The position numbers were made by a program, and so were the translations under genes. The notes beneath the pieces were generated by a model, which made no database searches, was not told the origin of the DNA, and saw nothing but the letters and a program-made list of their open reading frames with translations. Positions 7,527 through 16,411 of a stretch of DNA of 64,000 bases are shown here, one piece after another (position 1 is the stretch's first letter; each line of letters opens with the position of its first letter). This stretch comes from Flexivirga endophytica (GTDB lineage: Bacteria; Actinomycetota; Actinomycetes; Actinomycetales; Dermatophilaceae): NCBI RefSeq assembly GCF_014640635.1, contig NZ_BMHI01000002.1:372001-436000 (forward strand). The letters are read 5' to 3'.

Positions 7527-9194
7527 ATGGATGCTGACGTGATCATCGTCGGGGCCGGCCTCGCCGGACTCGTCGCAGCGGGCGAGCTCGTGACCGCAGG
7601 CAAGAAGGTCATCATCGTCGACCAGGAGAGCGCGGCCAACCTCGGCGGGCAGGCCTGGTGGTCCTTCGGTGGCCTGTTCTTCGTCGACTCGCCCGAACAG
7701 CGCCGGATGGGCATCAAGGACTCCGTCGACCTCGCCTGGCAGGACTGGCAGGGCAGTGCCGGGTTCGACCGGCTGGACGACGAGGACAGCTGGGCCAGCA
7801 AGTGGGCGCGTGCGTATGTCGACTTCGCGGCCGGGGAGAAGCGCGCCTGGCTGAAGGAACGCGGCATGGGCTGGCTGGGGATCGTCGGTTGGGCCGAGCG
7901 GGGCGACGGCCGGGCGAACGGTCACGGCAACTCGGTGCCGCGCTTCCACATCACCTGGGGCACCGGCACGGGCGTGGTCAAGCCGTTCGTCGACACCGCG
8001 CTCGCCGCGGTCGAGACCGGACATGTGCGATTCCTGCACCGACACCGCGTTGACGAGTTGATCCGCGACGGCGCTGCGGTGACCGGCGTGCGCGGCCGGA
8101 TCCTCAAGGAGGACAACGTTCCTCGTGGCGAGGAGTCATCGCGGGACGAGGTCGGCGACTTCGAGCTGAGCGCGCAGGCCGTCATCGTGAGCAGTGGAGG
8201 CATCGGCGGCAACCACGAGATGGTCCGCAAGTGGTGGCCGCAACGGTTGGGCACCGCGCCGCGAGAGATGATCACCGGGGTGCCGGCATACGTCGACGGC
8301 CGGATGGTCGAGATCACCGAGCAGGCCGGTGCGCGGACCGTCAATCGCGATCGCATGTGGCACTACGTGGAAGGCATCCGCAACTGGGACCCGGTGTGGC
8401 CGCAGCACGCCATCCGCATCCTGCCCGGACCGTCGCCGCTGTGGTTCGACGCGCTCGGGCGGCGGTTGCCGTATCCCTACCTGCCGGGTTTCGACACGCT
8501 CGGGACACTTCGGCACCTGCGGACGACGCCGGACCTGGCGCCATACGACCACTCGTGGTTCGTGGTGACCCAGAAGATCATCGAGAAGGAGTTCGCGCTG
8601 TCGGGCTCCGAGCAGAACCCGGACATCACGAACAAGGACCTGAAGCTGCTCGCGTCGCGGGTGCGCAAGGGCGCGCCGGGACCGGTGGAGGCGTTCAAAC
8701 AGAAGGGCGCGGATTTCGTTGTCGCAGATGATATTTCGACTCTTGTCGACCGGATGAACGCGTTGACCCCGGAGCCGCTGCTGGATGCCACCAAGGTGGA
8801 GCAGCAGATCGTCGAGCGGGACCGCGAGGTGGCGAACCCATTCACCAAGGATGCGCAGTTGACCGCCATACACGGTGCGCGGCGCTATCGCGGGGACCGG
8901 TTGATCCGGGTCGCGAAACCGCACCGCATCCTCGACCCGGCAGCCGGTCCGCTGATCGGTGTCAAGCTGCACGTGCTTACCCGAAAGTCGTTGGGAGGCC
9001 TGCAGACCGACCTGCAGTCCCGGGTGCTCGACCCCGCTGGGCAGCCGATTGAGGGCCTGTTCGCTGCGGGCGAGGCTGCCGGTTTCGGCGGTGGCGGCGT
9101 GCACGGGTACAACTCGCTGGAGGGCACCTTCCTGGGCGGTTGCATCTTCTCCGGGCGGTCGGCCGGCCGCGCGGCGGCCGCGCAGGTGGGTTGA
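7527..9194 (+). CDS. FAD-binding dehydrogenase (Rv0785/KstD-like family)
   Basis: 555 residues, a full-length member of the FAD-dependent dehydrogenase/succinate-dehydrogenase flavoprotein family. The dinucleotide-binding motif GAGLAGLVAAGEL begins at residue 9. The FAD-binding C-terminal segment GLFAAGEAAGFGGGGVHGYN is near the end. This is the architecture of Rv0785 and of 3-ketosteroid Delta1-dehydrogenase relatives. GAAAGGTG precedes the ATG and a TAGGTT box lies further upstream. The substrate is unknown; steroid or other cyclic ketones are possible by family. The TGA overlaps the ATG of the Nudix gene, so the two are co-translated. Confidence 0.87.
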   Translation: MDADVIIVGAGLAGLVAAGELVTAGKKVIIVDQESAANLGGQAWWSFGGLFFVDSPEQRRMGIKDSVDLAWQDWQGSAGFDRLDDEDSWASKWARAYVDFAAGEKRAWLKERGMGWLGIVGWAERGDGRANGHGNSVPRFHITWGTGTGVVKPFVDTALAAVETGHVRFLHRHRVDELIRDGAAVTGVRGRILKEDNVPRGEESSRDEVGDFELSAQAVIVSSGGIGGNHEMVRKWWPQRLGTAPREMITGVPAYVDGRMVEITEQAGARTVNRDRMWHYVEGIRNWDPVWPQHAIRILPGPSPLWFDALGRRLPYPYLPGFDTLGTLRHLRTTPDLAPYDHSWFVVTQKIIEKEFALSGSEQNPDITNKDLKLLASRVRKGAPGPVEAFKQKGADFVVADDISTLVDRMNALTPEPLLDATKVEQQIVERDREVANPFTKDAQLTAIHGARRYRGDRLIRVAKPHRILDPAAGPLIGVKLHVLTRKSLGGLQTDLQSRVLDPAGQPIEGLFAAGEAAGFGGGGVHGYNSLEGTFLGGCIFSGRSAGRAAAAQVG

Positions 9195-9694
9195 TGGCCT
9201 CCGAGCAGATCGGACCGGTGCGGCGGCTCGGCCTGCGCCTCTTCCGGCTGGTGCCGTCGCCGGTCGTGTGGCCGTTCATCCGGATCGCATCGCCGACCTT
9301 CACGGTCGGAGCGGTGGCGCTCATCGAGTATGACGGGCGGCTCCTCGCGCTGCGGCAGAGTCACCGGCGTGGGGTGAGCCTTCCCGGTGGGTTGGTCGAG
9401 AAGGGCGAGCACCCTGCGGAAAGCGTCGCGCGAGAAGTGATGGAGGAGACCGGGATCCGCATCGACGCCGGCGACGTCATCGCGACCACGTTCGAGACGA
9501 AACTGCGGCACATCGACGTGCTGTTCCGGGTCACGTGCGACCGCGAGCCGGTGGTGGACGTCGGGAGCGAGGCGACGTCATACGAATGGCTGCCCCTGGA
9601 CGATTGGACCGACGTGGACCGGGCCACGGCGCGTGTGCTTGCCGCGGTGCGCGCAGTGCACCACGAGCCACGGCCGGGGTCGGTGTTGGACTGA
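9194..9694 (+). CDS. Nudix hydrolase
   Basis: 166 residues with a Nudix box running from GGLVEKGEHPAESVAREV through MEETGI (GX5EX7REVMEETGI), so it should hydrolyse a nucleoside diphosphate linked to another group, using Mg2+. The first ~45 residues form an amphipathic or hydrophobic extension (LFRLVPSPVVWPFIRI) that may contact the membrane. The ATG overlaps the stop of the FAD dehydrogenase (TGATG), which implies translational coupling. A role in cleaning up or recycling a nucleotide cofactor is inference only. Confidence 0.85.
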   Translation: MASEQIGPVRRLGLRLFRLVPSPVVWPFIRIASPTFTVGAVALIEYDGRLLALRQSHRRGVSLPGGLVEKGEHPAESVAREVMEETGIRIDAGDVIATTFETKLRHIDVLFRVTCDREPVVDVGSEATSYEWLPLDDWTDVDRATARVLAAVRAVHHEPRPGSVLD

Positions 9695-9734
9695 CCGGTC
9701 GTCCACCCACCGGGCGTTTTGCGGACATGCGTGG

Positions 9735-9761
9735 GCCGCAGCACCCGTGGGGTGCTGCGGC
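9735..9761. terminator. Hairpin between Nudix gene and convergent small gene
   Basis: Perfect 12-base arms GCCGCAGCACCC / GGGTGCTGCGGC around a 3-base loop, between two convergent genes. There is no long T-run, as is usual in high-GC genomes. It probably serves both strands. Confidence 0.6.
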
Positions 9762-9816
9762 CGCGTCCGGTCCGAGGCGTCAGAAGCCAAGTGGTGCTCT
9801 CCTGCGCCCCGCTCGA

Positions 9817-9966
9817 TCAACGCCGCTTGATGACGCTCCAACCGCCGGGACCGACGGCGAGACCGACGACGATCAGCACGATGCCCAGAATGATGCCGCC
9901 CTTGATGAGGGTGACTATCCCGGCAATCACGAGAATGACTGCCGCGATCCACAACAGAAACGTCAT
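9817..9966 (-). CDS. Small hydrophobic membrane protein, 49 residues
   Basis: Residues 1-43 form two closely spaced membrane helices rich in Ile, Val, Leu and Gly, followed by GPGGWSVIKRR with a basic tail. A strong AAGGAG lies 7 nt before the ATG, which is why this start was chosen over the longer open frame. Small proteins of this shape recur in actinobacteria and are usually annotated as hydrophobic proteins; the role is unknown. It is convergent with the Nudix gene across a hairpin. Confidence 0.7.
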   Translation of the reverse strand: MTFLLWIAAVILVIAGIVTLIKGGIILGIVLIVVGLAVGPGGWSVIKRR

Positions 9967-10190
9967 GATCTGCTCCTTACGGCGGGGCCCGCACATGGCG
10001 ACGTCCGCGGATGATGGTCGGCACGTTCCGACCGAGGCAGGAACACTTTCACGAACCTCATACCACTTCAAGCTTCTTCCACGGCCGACGAAGTGAATGT
10101 CGTTGTTGTCGTGCCGATCCGATGTCCTACCCCGCACCGCCCGAGAGAAAACGGTTGCCGGCGACGGGTCAGGTCACAATAGTCGTGCGA

Positions 10191-10946
10191 ATGACGAACG
10201 AGAGGTCGCAGAGCTTCGGCGTCGCGGCCGCGGCATACGAGCGGTATCGACCGGAGTATCCGGCTGAGGTGGTCCAGCTCGTTCGCGAGTATGCCGGGCG
10301 TCCGATCGAATCGTCCCTGGAGCTCGGCGCGGGCACCGGCAAGGCGACCAGAGTGTTTGTGCGACAGGGCATTCCGGTCACAGCGAGTGAGCCGGACTCT
10401 GGGATGGTCGCGCAGTTGCAGCAGTCGGTTCCGGATGTGCCGACGATCACCGCGACGCTCGAGGCGCTACCTCGGGTCGAGCCGGTCGACCTGGTCTTCG
10501 TCGCTGCCGCCTTGCACTGGACCGATCCGGTCGGGCGTTGGGATCGGGTTGCGGACTTGCTCGTGCCCGGTGGCGTCTTTGCGAACTTCGGCGGCGCACC
10601 CGAGCTGGCGGATGCGGGGCTGGCAGCAGCCGTGGCGGCGGCCCAAAGGCCGTGGCTGGTCGATGATTCGCCGGCAGGACCGGTGGAGCTGTCCGACGAC
10701 GGATTGCACTGGCCGGCAACCGAACTCGTGGCGGACCGGCGCTTCACCGATGTCCGTGAGCTCGTGGTCGAGCAGCGGTTGACACTGCGTGCCGCCGACT
10801 GGATCGGCTATCTGTCGACCGTCTCGGCATACCTCGTGCTGTCCGACGAGGACCGGGTCGCTGTGCTCGCGGCGATCCGTGACGTCCTGCCCGAGACGGT
10901 CGAACTCCTGGCCGACCTCACGGTGCACCTCGCCCGCCGGGTGTGA
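10191..10946 (+). CDS. Class I SAM-dependent methyltransferase
   Basis: 251 residues. Motif I LELGAGTGKAT (about 41-51) binds S-adenosylmethionine. The acidic residue of motif II (SEPD, about 66) and the motif-IV region DLVFVAAALHWTDP are also present. The N-terminus SFGVAAAAYERYRPEYP is typical of the UbiE/Methyltransf_11 group of small-molecule methyltransferases. The ATG was chosen because the family begins there; upstream sequence is open but non-coding in character. Substrate unknown. It runs convergently toward the mannosyltransferase. Confidence 0.83.
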   Translation: MTNERSQSFGVAAAAYERYRPEYPAEVVQLVREYAGRPIESSLELGAGTGKATRVFVRQGIPVTASEPDSGMVAQLQQSVPDVPTITATLEALPRVEPVDLVFVAAALHWTDPVGRWDRVADLLVPGGVFANFGGAPELADAGLAAAVAAAQRPWLVDDSPAGPVELSDDGLHWPATELVADRRFTDVRELVVEQRLTLRAADWIGYLSTVSAYLVLSDEDRVAVLAAIRDVLPETVELLADLTVHLARRV

Positions 10947-10960
10947 AGCCCTGGAGCGCT

Positions 10961-12298
10961 TCAGATCGCGTAGGGATAGATCCCGAGCATGTAAGCACCG
11001 AACCACGCGCTGGTGACCGTGGTGGCGACGCCGACGGTCACCTGGGTGGTCCGTGAGCGTTGTGCAAGGGCGAGCGCGACGGGAGTGAGCAGCACGAACG
11101 CGGGCAGCAGCAGTCGCACGCGGGAGTTCATCAGGCCGGTCGACAGCAGCACCGTGGAGGCGGCGAGTGTGCCGTAAAGGCTCACCTGCCAGGGCAATCG
11201 GGTCACGAACGCAAGCACGATCAGGCAGACGGTCGCCAGGATCACCCAGGCGGTGAAGACATCGCCCGCTGTCTGGTTGAGCGACAACGTGTCCCGCAGG
11301 TAACGCAGCGTCGAGAGGCCGACGTCGAAGCGGGTGTCCCAGCCGTCGCTCTGGACCTGGAACCAACCGTTGGGCGCGCCTACGCGGATGCCGACGAACA
11401 CGATCCAGCCGAGCCAGCCGAGCGGGGCGATCGCCCCACCCACCCATGGCCGCCAGCCGTCCCGGCGGGCCAGGAACGCCGCGATCAGCAGCACCGCGAT
11501 CAGTCCGACAGCCGTGGTGCGTGTGGCGCCGGCGCACACGGTGAGCAAACCCGCTGCGATCCAACGCTTTTCGAGGATCATCCACAACGCCCAGCCGGCG
11601 AATGCGCAATAGATCGCCTCGGTGTAGGCCATCGTCAGCACGACGCTCATCGGTGTGGCGGCGAAGAGGACGGCCATCAGGAGACCGGTGCGGTCGCCAC
11701 GGTCCTCGTCTGCGGGCCATCTGCGCAGTGCACACCACCGGCCGATCCGGTATGCCGCGACGGTCGCCGCCGCTCCGGCGACCAGGCTGATCGCGATCGC
11801 TGCGGCATACGTGCTCATGCCGGGCAGTGCGTCGAGGGCCCGCACGACCATCGGGTAGCCGGGGAAGAAGGCGTATGCCGTGTCGGGGGAGTGCCCGCCG
11901 TGCGCGTCCGTCAGGTGGGCCGGGATGTCGTCGTAGCCGCGGCCGGCGAGTGCCAGCATCCACTGGCCGTCCCAGGACGCGAGCATGTCGTGCAGGGACT
12001 TACCGTTGCGGTCCCCGACATACAGCAGCCACCACGCACCGACGGTGCGTACCACCACGAAGATTACGACCCCGGAGAGCCAGGACCGGGCCGCGGGGGT
12101 GTCCGCCCAGTGATCGTGTCGGGGCGGTGTCGCGACGCTCAGAGGTACTGCCCGGTCGGGGTCGTCGGCAGGTCGTGGCCCGCCTCGCCGCTGTGCCCGG
12201 CGGGCAGTCCGCGTCGCATGGCCTGCAACTGTGCTTGTGCCGCCATCTGCTGGGCGACGATCGCGGTCTGTATGCCGTGGAAGAGTCCTTCGAGCCAA
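10961..12298 (-). CDS. Polytopic mannosyltransferase (PIG-V-like, GT-C fold)
   Basis: Integral membrane protein with about ten helices. The GT-C hallmark is an acidic motif after the first helix, here SWDGQWML, followed by FFPGYPMVVR. Members use polyprenyl-phosphate mannose and act at the outer face of the membrane. The start is uncertain. The only usual start codon ahead of the first helix is TTG 12298, which would overlap bpa by 160 bp and add an Arg-rich segment. The conserved part begins near 12130. A GTG at 12058 would cut into the first helix. The true start may be a rare codon near the bpa stop. Confidence 0.7.
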   Translation of the reverse strand: MARRTLPRHTDRDRRPADGGTSTVAGHATRTARRAQRRGGPRPADDPDRAVPLSVATPPRHDHWADTPAARSWLSGVVIFVVVRTVGAWWLLYVGDRNGKSLHDMLASWDGQWMLALAGRGYDDIPAHLTDAHGGHSPDTAYAFFPGYPMVVRALDALPGMSTYAAAIAISLVAGAAATVAAYRIGRWCALRRWPADEDRGDRTGLLMAVLFAATPMSVVLTMAYTEAIYCAFAGWALWMILEKRWIAAGLLTVCAGATRTTAVGLIAVLLIAAFLARRDGWRPWVGGAIAPLGWLGWIVFVGIRVGAPNGWFQVQSDGWDTRFDVGLSTLRYLRDTLSLNQTAGDVFTAWVILATVCLIVLAFVTRLPWQVSLYGTLAASTVLLSTGLMNSRVRLLLPAFVLLTPVALALAQRSRTTQVTVGVATTVTSAWFGAYMLGIYPYAI

Positions 12299-12705
12299 CC
12301 GACCAGCTGGGCCTGGGCGATGCGCAGCTCGGCGTCGCTCGGCGCCTCGTCGGTGAACGGGAGGGCGATGCGCTCGAGCTCCTCGACGAGTTCAGGGGCC
12401 AGACCTTCCTTCAGCTCCCCGATCGACCGCTGGTGGATGTCGGCCAGCCGCCGGCGACCGGCGTCGTCGAGCGGAGCGTTGCGGACCTCTTCGAGCAACT
12501 GCTTGATCATCGAGCCGATCCGCATGACCTTCGCGGGCTGTTCCACCAGATCCGCGGGGTTCTCCTCGACGGTCGTGTTGGCCTCGGTGTCGTCGCCGTC
12601 GTCATCGCTCTTGGGCGGGCTCGCCACGCCCATACCGTCCTGGGTCACGACGACGATCCGTTGCTGGTCGTCCTGGGTCTCCTGCTTGGGCTCGTCAGGC
12701 GTCAT
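12139..12705 (-). CDS. bpa: Bacterial proteasome activator Bpa/PafE
   Basis: 188 residues. The protein ends in GQYL, the C-terminal activation motif by which Mycobacterium Bpa docks on the 20S proteasome and opens its gate without ATP. A four-helix core (about 55-160) matches the family in length and order, and the N-terminal 50 residues are acidic and disordered. The ring complex delivers unfolded proteins to the proteasome. The prcBA genes are not in the window, so presence of a proteasome is inferred from this gene. AGGATGGG precedes the ATG. The mannosyltransferase follows on the same strand. Confidence 0.88.
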   Translation of the reverse strand: MTPDEPKQETQDDQQRIVVVTQDGMGVASPPKSDDDGDDTEANTTVEENPADLVEQPAKVMRIGSMIKQLLEEVRNAPLDDAGRRRLADIHQRSIGELKEGLAPELVEELERIALPFTDEAPSDAELRIAQAQLVGWLEGLFHGIQTAIVAQQMAAQAQLQAMRRGLPAGHSGEAGHDLPTTPTGQYL

Positions 12706-12772
12706 ACGCCCATCCTGCCAAACCGCCGGTCCACATCGTCTTCGATGTATTGCACGAAGGAAATCGGGGTGA

Positions 12773-13741
12773 TCATGTTGTCAGTAGCAGCTTGCCGACG
12801 TGCTGGGACTCGGCGAGCGCGCGGTGGGCGTCAGCTGCCCGGTCCAAGGGCAACGTCTCCTGCACGATCGGTCGCACGGTGCCGCTCTCCAGCAGCGGCC
12901 AGACGTGCTCGCGGACGCTTGCCACGACCTTGGCCTTGTCGGCGCGGTCGCGCGCCCGCAGGCCGAGCGCGATGATCGAGCCGCGCTTGGCCAGCAACGC
13001 CGCGATGTCCAGCTCGGCCTTGCGGCCACCCTGCATGCCGATGATGTCCAGCCGCCCGTCCTTGGCCAGTGCCTCGACGTTGCGGGAGAGGTACTTCGCG
13101 CCCACGACGTCCAGGATCACGTCGGCGCCGCCCTCGACGGCGACGACTTCGACGAAATCCTGCTCGCGGTAGTTGATCAGTATGTCGGCGCCCAGCTCCG
13201 CACAGCGCTCCAGCTTCTCCGCGGAGCCCGCGGTCACCGCGACCCGGGAGCCGAACGCCTTGGCCAGCTGGATCGCCATCGTCCCGATGCCGCTGGACCC
13301 ACCGTGCGCGAGCAGCAGCTCGCCCGGGTGCAGCCGCGCGGTCATGAACACGTTGGACCAGACGGTGCACACGACCTCCGGCAACGCAGCCGCCTCGACG
13401 AGGTCAAGGCCGGTGGGCACGGGCAGGAGTTGCCCGACGGGCACCGCGACCTGCTCGGCATACCCGCCACCGGCCAGCAGGGCGCAGACCCGATCACCGA
13501 CCGACCAGCCGCTGACGGCCGAGCCCACGGCGCTGATCGTGCCGCTGACCTCGAGGCCGGGGATGTCGGACTCGCCCTCGGGTGGTGGATAAAACCCTTG
13601 GCGTTGCATGAGGTCCGCGCGGTTGACGCCCGCGGCCGCCACGTCGACGAGCACCTCGTCGTCGCCGATCGTGGGTGCGGGGATCTCGGAGAGGGTCAGC
13701 ACGGACTCGTCGCCGAAGCTCGGCAGGGTGATCGCACGCAT
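12773..13741 (-). CDS. NAD(P)H:quinone oxidoreductase, MDR family
   Basis: 322 residues of the zinc-free medium-chain dehydrogenase/reductase family. It has a GroES-like N-terminal domain (AAAGVNRADLMQRQGFYPPP, about 38-57) and a Rossmann domain with HGGSSGIGTMAIQLAK near 140. The zinc ligands of true alcohol dehydrogenases are absent. This fits QorA or human PIG3-like quinone oxidoreductases, which use NADPH to reduce quinones. ATG 13741 has a TAACGT box 7 nt upstream, so the transcript is probably leaderless. The gene stands alone, next to a methyltransferase. Confidence 0.85.
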   Translation of the reverse strand: MRAITLPSFGDESVLTLSEIPAPTIGDDEVLVDVAAAGVNRADLMQRQGFYPPPEGESDIPGLEVSGTISAVGSAVSGWSVGDRVCALLAGGGYAEQVAVPVGQLLPVPTGLDLVEAAALPEVVCTVWSNVFMTARLHPGELLLAHGGSSGIGTMAIQLAKAFGSRVAVTAGSAEKLERCAELGADILINYREQDFVEVVAVEGGADVILDVVGAKYLSRNVEALAKDGRLDIIGMQGGRKAELDIAALLAKRGSIIALGLRARDRADKAKVVASVREHVWPLLESGTVRPIVQETLPLDRAADAHRALAESQHVGKLLLTT

Positions 13742-13748
13742 GGTGTCG

Positions 13749-13754
13749 ACGTTA
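13749..13754 (-). promoter_or_regulatory. -10 element, leaderless-type, for quinone oxidoreductase
   Basis: TAACGT on the minus strand, 7 nt before the ATG at 13741. It lies in the short gap after the upstream methyltransferase gene, so the reductase may be transcribed on its own. Confidence 0.38.
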
Positions 13755-13755
13755 G

Positions 13756-14397
13756 TCAGTCGCGCTCGATCTGTGTGCGCAGCACCGCCCACTGGTAGTG
13801 CAGGTCGCTCTGGGCCTCGGCCGGCCACGTCTCGAAGGATTCGACGATCCCGTGTCGGCCGAGGGCAGCGCGCAGGTCGTCGTCGCTGCGCAGGGCGAAG
13901 AACCGGGGTGGCCCGTATGACGCGTCGCCCCAGTGCTGTTCGCGGGTCGTCTCCGCGCCCCAGACACCGATCGCCACGGGCGCGCCGGGTCGGACCACGC
14001 GCACCAACTCGGAGATGGCCGTGTCGAGGTCGTCGTCGGCGATGTGCAGCAGCGTGCTGGCCGTGTATGCCGCCTCGAACTCGCCCGTCTCGAAGGGGAG
14101 TTCGAGGACCGAGCCGGTCCGGACGTCGAGCCCGGCCTCGACACAGAGCGCCACGCTCGCGGGTGCCAGGTCGATGCCCCGTATGGCGAAACCGGAGTCC
14201 CGGAAGGCGATCGAGTCGCGACCCGGGCCGGTGCCGACCTCGACGATCGACGAGCGCCCCTCCTGCTGCAACAAGGTGACGAACGTGTCGCGGTGCTCGA
14301 GACGGTCGGCCGGGAGGTGGTTCGCCCGGCGATCGCGAGCCTCGTTGTCGTAGTAGGTGCGCAGGTCGGCTTCACGCTCGGCACGGGTGCTCGTCAC
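13756..14397 (-). CDS. Class I SAM-dependent methyltransferase
   Basis: 213 residues. Motif I IVEVGTGPGRDS (about 51-62) and GIDLAPASVALC (motif II) define a Methyltransf_25/11-type enzyme. HIADDDLDTAISELVRVVRP is the post-IV helix typical of small-molecule methyltransferases. The GTG at 14397 has GGAAGGATG 5-8 nt upstream and begins the conserved helix; the longer open frame to 15360 is a shadow of the monooxygenase. It lies 14 bp upstream of the quinone oxidoreductase on the same strand. Substrate unknown. Confidence 0.82.
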   Translation of the reverse strand: MTSTRAEREADLRTYYDNEARDRRANHLPADRLEHRDTFVTLLQQEGRSSIVEVGTGPGRDSIAFRDSGFAIRGIDLAPASVALCVEAGLDVRTGSVLELPFETGEFEAAYTASTLLHIADDDLDTAISELVRVVRPGAPVAIGVWGAETTREQHWGDASYGPPRFFALRSDDDLRAALGRHGIVESFETWPAEAQSDLHYQWAVLRTQIERD

Positions 14398-14502
14398 GTG
14401 AGCATCCTTCCACCAGCGGTGACCGAGGAGTGAAGGCGCGAAGCGGGGGAACGTCTCGAGGTCCCGCTCGGCGGGAATGACCGCGTTGTCGACGCCGTTC
14501 GC

Positions 14503-15612
14503 ATGGATATGAGTGCCCCGGACGTGACGACGCTGCAGCGCGCAGCCGTCGTGATCGGTGCCGGACAGGCCGGGTTGTCGGCCGCGCACTTCCTGCGCAA
14601 GGGCGGACTCGCGCCGGGCATCGACTTCGACGTGCTGGACGCCAATCCCACGCCGGGTGGCGCGTGGAGCCACCGCTGGGACGCGCTGACCCTGGACGAC
14701 GTTCACGGCATACACGACCTGCCCGACTTCCCGCTCGGCCGGCCCGACCCGACCGAGCCGGCACGCGAGGTGGTCAAGCGCTACTACGGCGACTACGAAC
14801 GGCACGAGGATCTCCGCGTGCAGCGGCCCTGGAAGGTGACCTCCGTCGAGGAGGCCGGCGACGGGCGACTGCTCGTGCAGGCTGCGCACGACGATGCACG
14901 ACGCGCCTACGTCACTGACGCCGTGGTCAGTGCGACCGGCACCTGGGACCGGCCGTATGTGCCTCGTTATCCGGGGCGTTTCGGTGGGCAGCAGCTGACC
15001 ACCCGCGATTTCCGCGCGCCCGAGGACTTCCGCGGCAAGCGCGTTCTCGTCGTAGGCGGCGGAGCGTCCGCGGTGCAGTTCCTCCTGCTTCTCGAGCGGT
15101 ATGACGTCGCCACCGTCTGGTCCACCCGCCGCCCGCCGCAGTGGACGGAGCGCACCGTCGACCCGCGCTGGGGCGCCGAGGTGGAGCGGCGCGTCGCAGC
15201 GAAGACGCGTGCCGGCCTGCCGGCGGGTTCGGTCGTCTCCAACACCGGTCTGCTGCGACGTCCGGAGTATGAGGCCGGCATCGCCCGCGGCACGCTCGTC
15301 AGCCGTGGCCGGATCGCCCGGCTCACCGAGCACGGTGTCGATTTCACGGACGGCAGCCACGAGGACGTCGACGTGATCCTCTGGGCGACCGGATTCCGCG
15401 CATCACTGGGACATCTCGCGCCACTGAAGCTGCGCGAATCCGGTGGCGGGTTGCTCGTGGCGCGCGACGACGTGTCGCTGGTCAAGGAGCCTCGGCTCTT
15501 CGTGGTGGGATACGGCCCGAGCGCCTCCACGCTGGGTGCGACGCGTGCCGGCCGCCGGGCCGCGCGTGGGGTGCTTCGCCTGCTCGCTGAGCAATCGCGC
15601 GGAGCGGCCTGA
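14503..15612 (+). CDS. Flavin-containing monooxygenase-like NAD(P)/FAD oxidoreductase
   Basis: 369 residues with two dinucleotide-binding motifs: GAGQAGLSAAHFL near residue 19 for FAD and VVGGGASAVQ near residue 183 for NADPH. A late DVILWATGFR is the ATG-type motif of flavin monooxygenases and related Baeyer-Villiger enzymes. It is shorter than typical FMOs (about 450), consistent with the bacterial NAD(P)-binding/pyridine nucleotide-disulfide oxidoreductase subgroup. The ATG at 14503 is followed by a second in-frame ATG two codons later; either may be used. It is convergent with the IclR regulator. Substrate unknown. Confidence 0.83.
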   Translation: MDMSAPDVTTLQRAAVVIGAGQAGLSAAHFLRKGGLAPGIDFDVLDANPTPGGAWSHRWDALTLDDVHGIHDLPDFPLGRPDPTEPAREVVKRYYGDYERHEDLRVQRPWKVTSVEEAGDGRLLVQAAHDDARRAYVTDAVVSATGTWDRPYVPRYPGRFGGQQLTTRDFRAPEDFRGKRVLVVGGGASAVQFLLLLERYDVATVWSTRRPPQWTERTVDPRWGAEVERRVAAKTRAGLPAGSVVSNTGLLRRPEYEAGIARGTLVSRGRIARLTEHGVDFTDGSHEDVDVILWATGFRASLGHLAPLKLRESGGGLLVARDDVSLVKEPRLFVVGYGPSASTLGATRAGRRAARGVLRLLAEQSRGAA

Positions 15613-15625
15613 GATCTCCATGCCG

Positions 15626-16402
15626 TCATTCGGCGGGGTGCGGTGGCGGGATACGGTGGCCGAGGCGTCGGCTCAGGTCGGCGGCTGCCGAGCGCACGGC
15701 CGCGACGAGTGGACCGGCCGCCGGCGGGTCCTCCGCCGGATAGGTCACCGCGATGCCGGCCGCGGGACTGCCGTTGTGGTCCAGCGCGGCCACCGCGACG
15801 GAGGCGAATCCGATGGAGACGGAGCCGGTCTCGACGGCATACCCGCGTCTGCGCACTTGGGCGAGTTCCGAGTTGAGGGCAGTGAGCGACAGCGGCCCGA
15901 GTCCGTTGCGCTGCACGAACGACTCGCGGTCGGGGTAGAGCGCACGCACCTGCTGGGCGGGCAGCGCCGCGAGCAGTGCCAGCCCCGACGCGGTCACGGC
16001 TGCCGGCAGACGCACGCCGACGTCGGTGACCAGTGACGGCCGCCGGGGAGCGCGCTCCTCGATCACGTAGAACACGTCGCGTCCGTGCAACACCGCGAGG
16101 TGCGCGTTGTGCGTGGTGCCCTCGACCAACCGGCTGAGCACCGGTCGGGCGATGCGCTGCAGCGGGGCCTGGCGGACGTAAGCCGTCCCGAGCTCGAACG
16201 CGGCGACACCCAGGCCCCAGCGGCGTTCGTCGGACAGATGCGTCACGAAACCGGTGTCCGCGAGGACGGCCAGCAAGTGGTAGGTCGAGGACCGCGGTAG
16301 CTGCAGCTCGCGGGCGATCGCGGCGGCCGGCATCGGCTCCGCGTGCCGGGCCAGCAACTGCAGCAGTGCAAGGGCCGAGGCTGCTGCGGGGGCGTTCGCC
16401 AT
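15626..16402 (-). CDS. IclR-family regulator of histidine utilisation
   Basis: 258 residues. An N-terminal winged helix (about 8-70, with LPRSSTYHLLAVLADTGFV) is followed by an IclR ligand-binding domain (about 85-245). It is transcribed divergently from hutH, with a perfect TGTCTCA/TGAGACA palindrome between them, so it very probably controls the hut operon and itself. The usual inducer would be urocanate or histidine by analogy with other hut regulators; that is inference. The ATG at 16402 begins the conserved part; the open frame upstream is a shadow of hutH. Confidence 0.87.
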   Translation of the reverse strand: MANAPAAASALALLQLLARHAEPMPAAAIARELQLPRSSTYHLLAVLADTGFVTHLSDERRWGLGVAAFELGTAYVRQAPLQRIARPVLSRLVEGTTHNAHLAVLHGRDVFYVIEERAPRRPSLVTDVGVRLPAAVTASGLALLAALPAQQVRALYPDRESFVQRNGLGPLSLTALNSELAQVRRRGYAVETGSVSIGFASVAVAALDHNGSPAAGIAVTYPAEDPPAAGPLVAAVRSAAADLSRRLGHRIPPPHPAE

Positions 16403-16411
16403 ACGGTGCAG

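Noticed and set aside
10467-11963. Arg/Pro-rich open frame on the minus strand
   Set aside because: It overlaps the mannosyltransferase on the same strand in another frame and has the composition of a frame-shifted high-GC gene.
14398-15360. N-terminal extension of the methyltransferase at 13756
   Set aside because: The open frame is antisense to the monooxygenase gene, lacks methyltransferase features, and a ribosome site marks GTG 14397.
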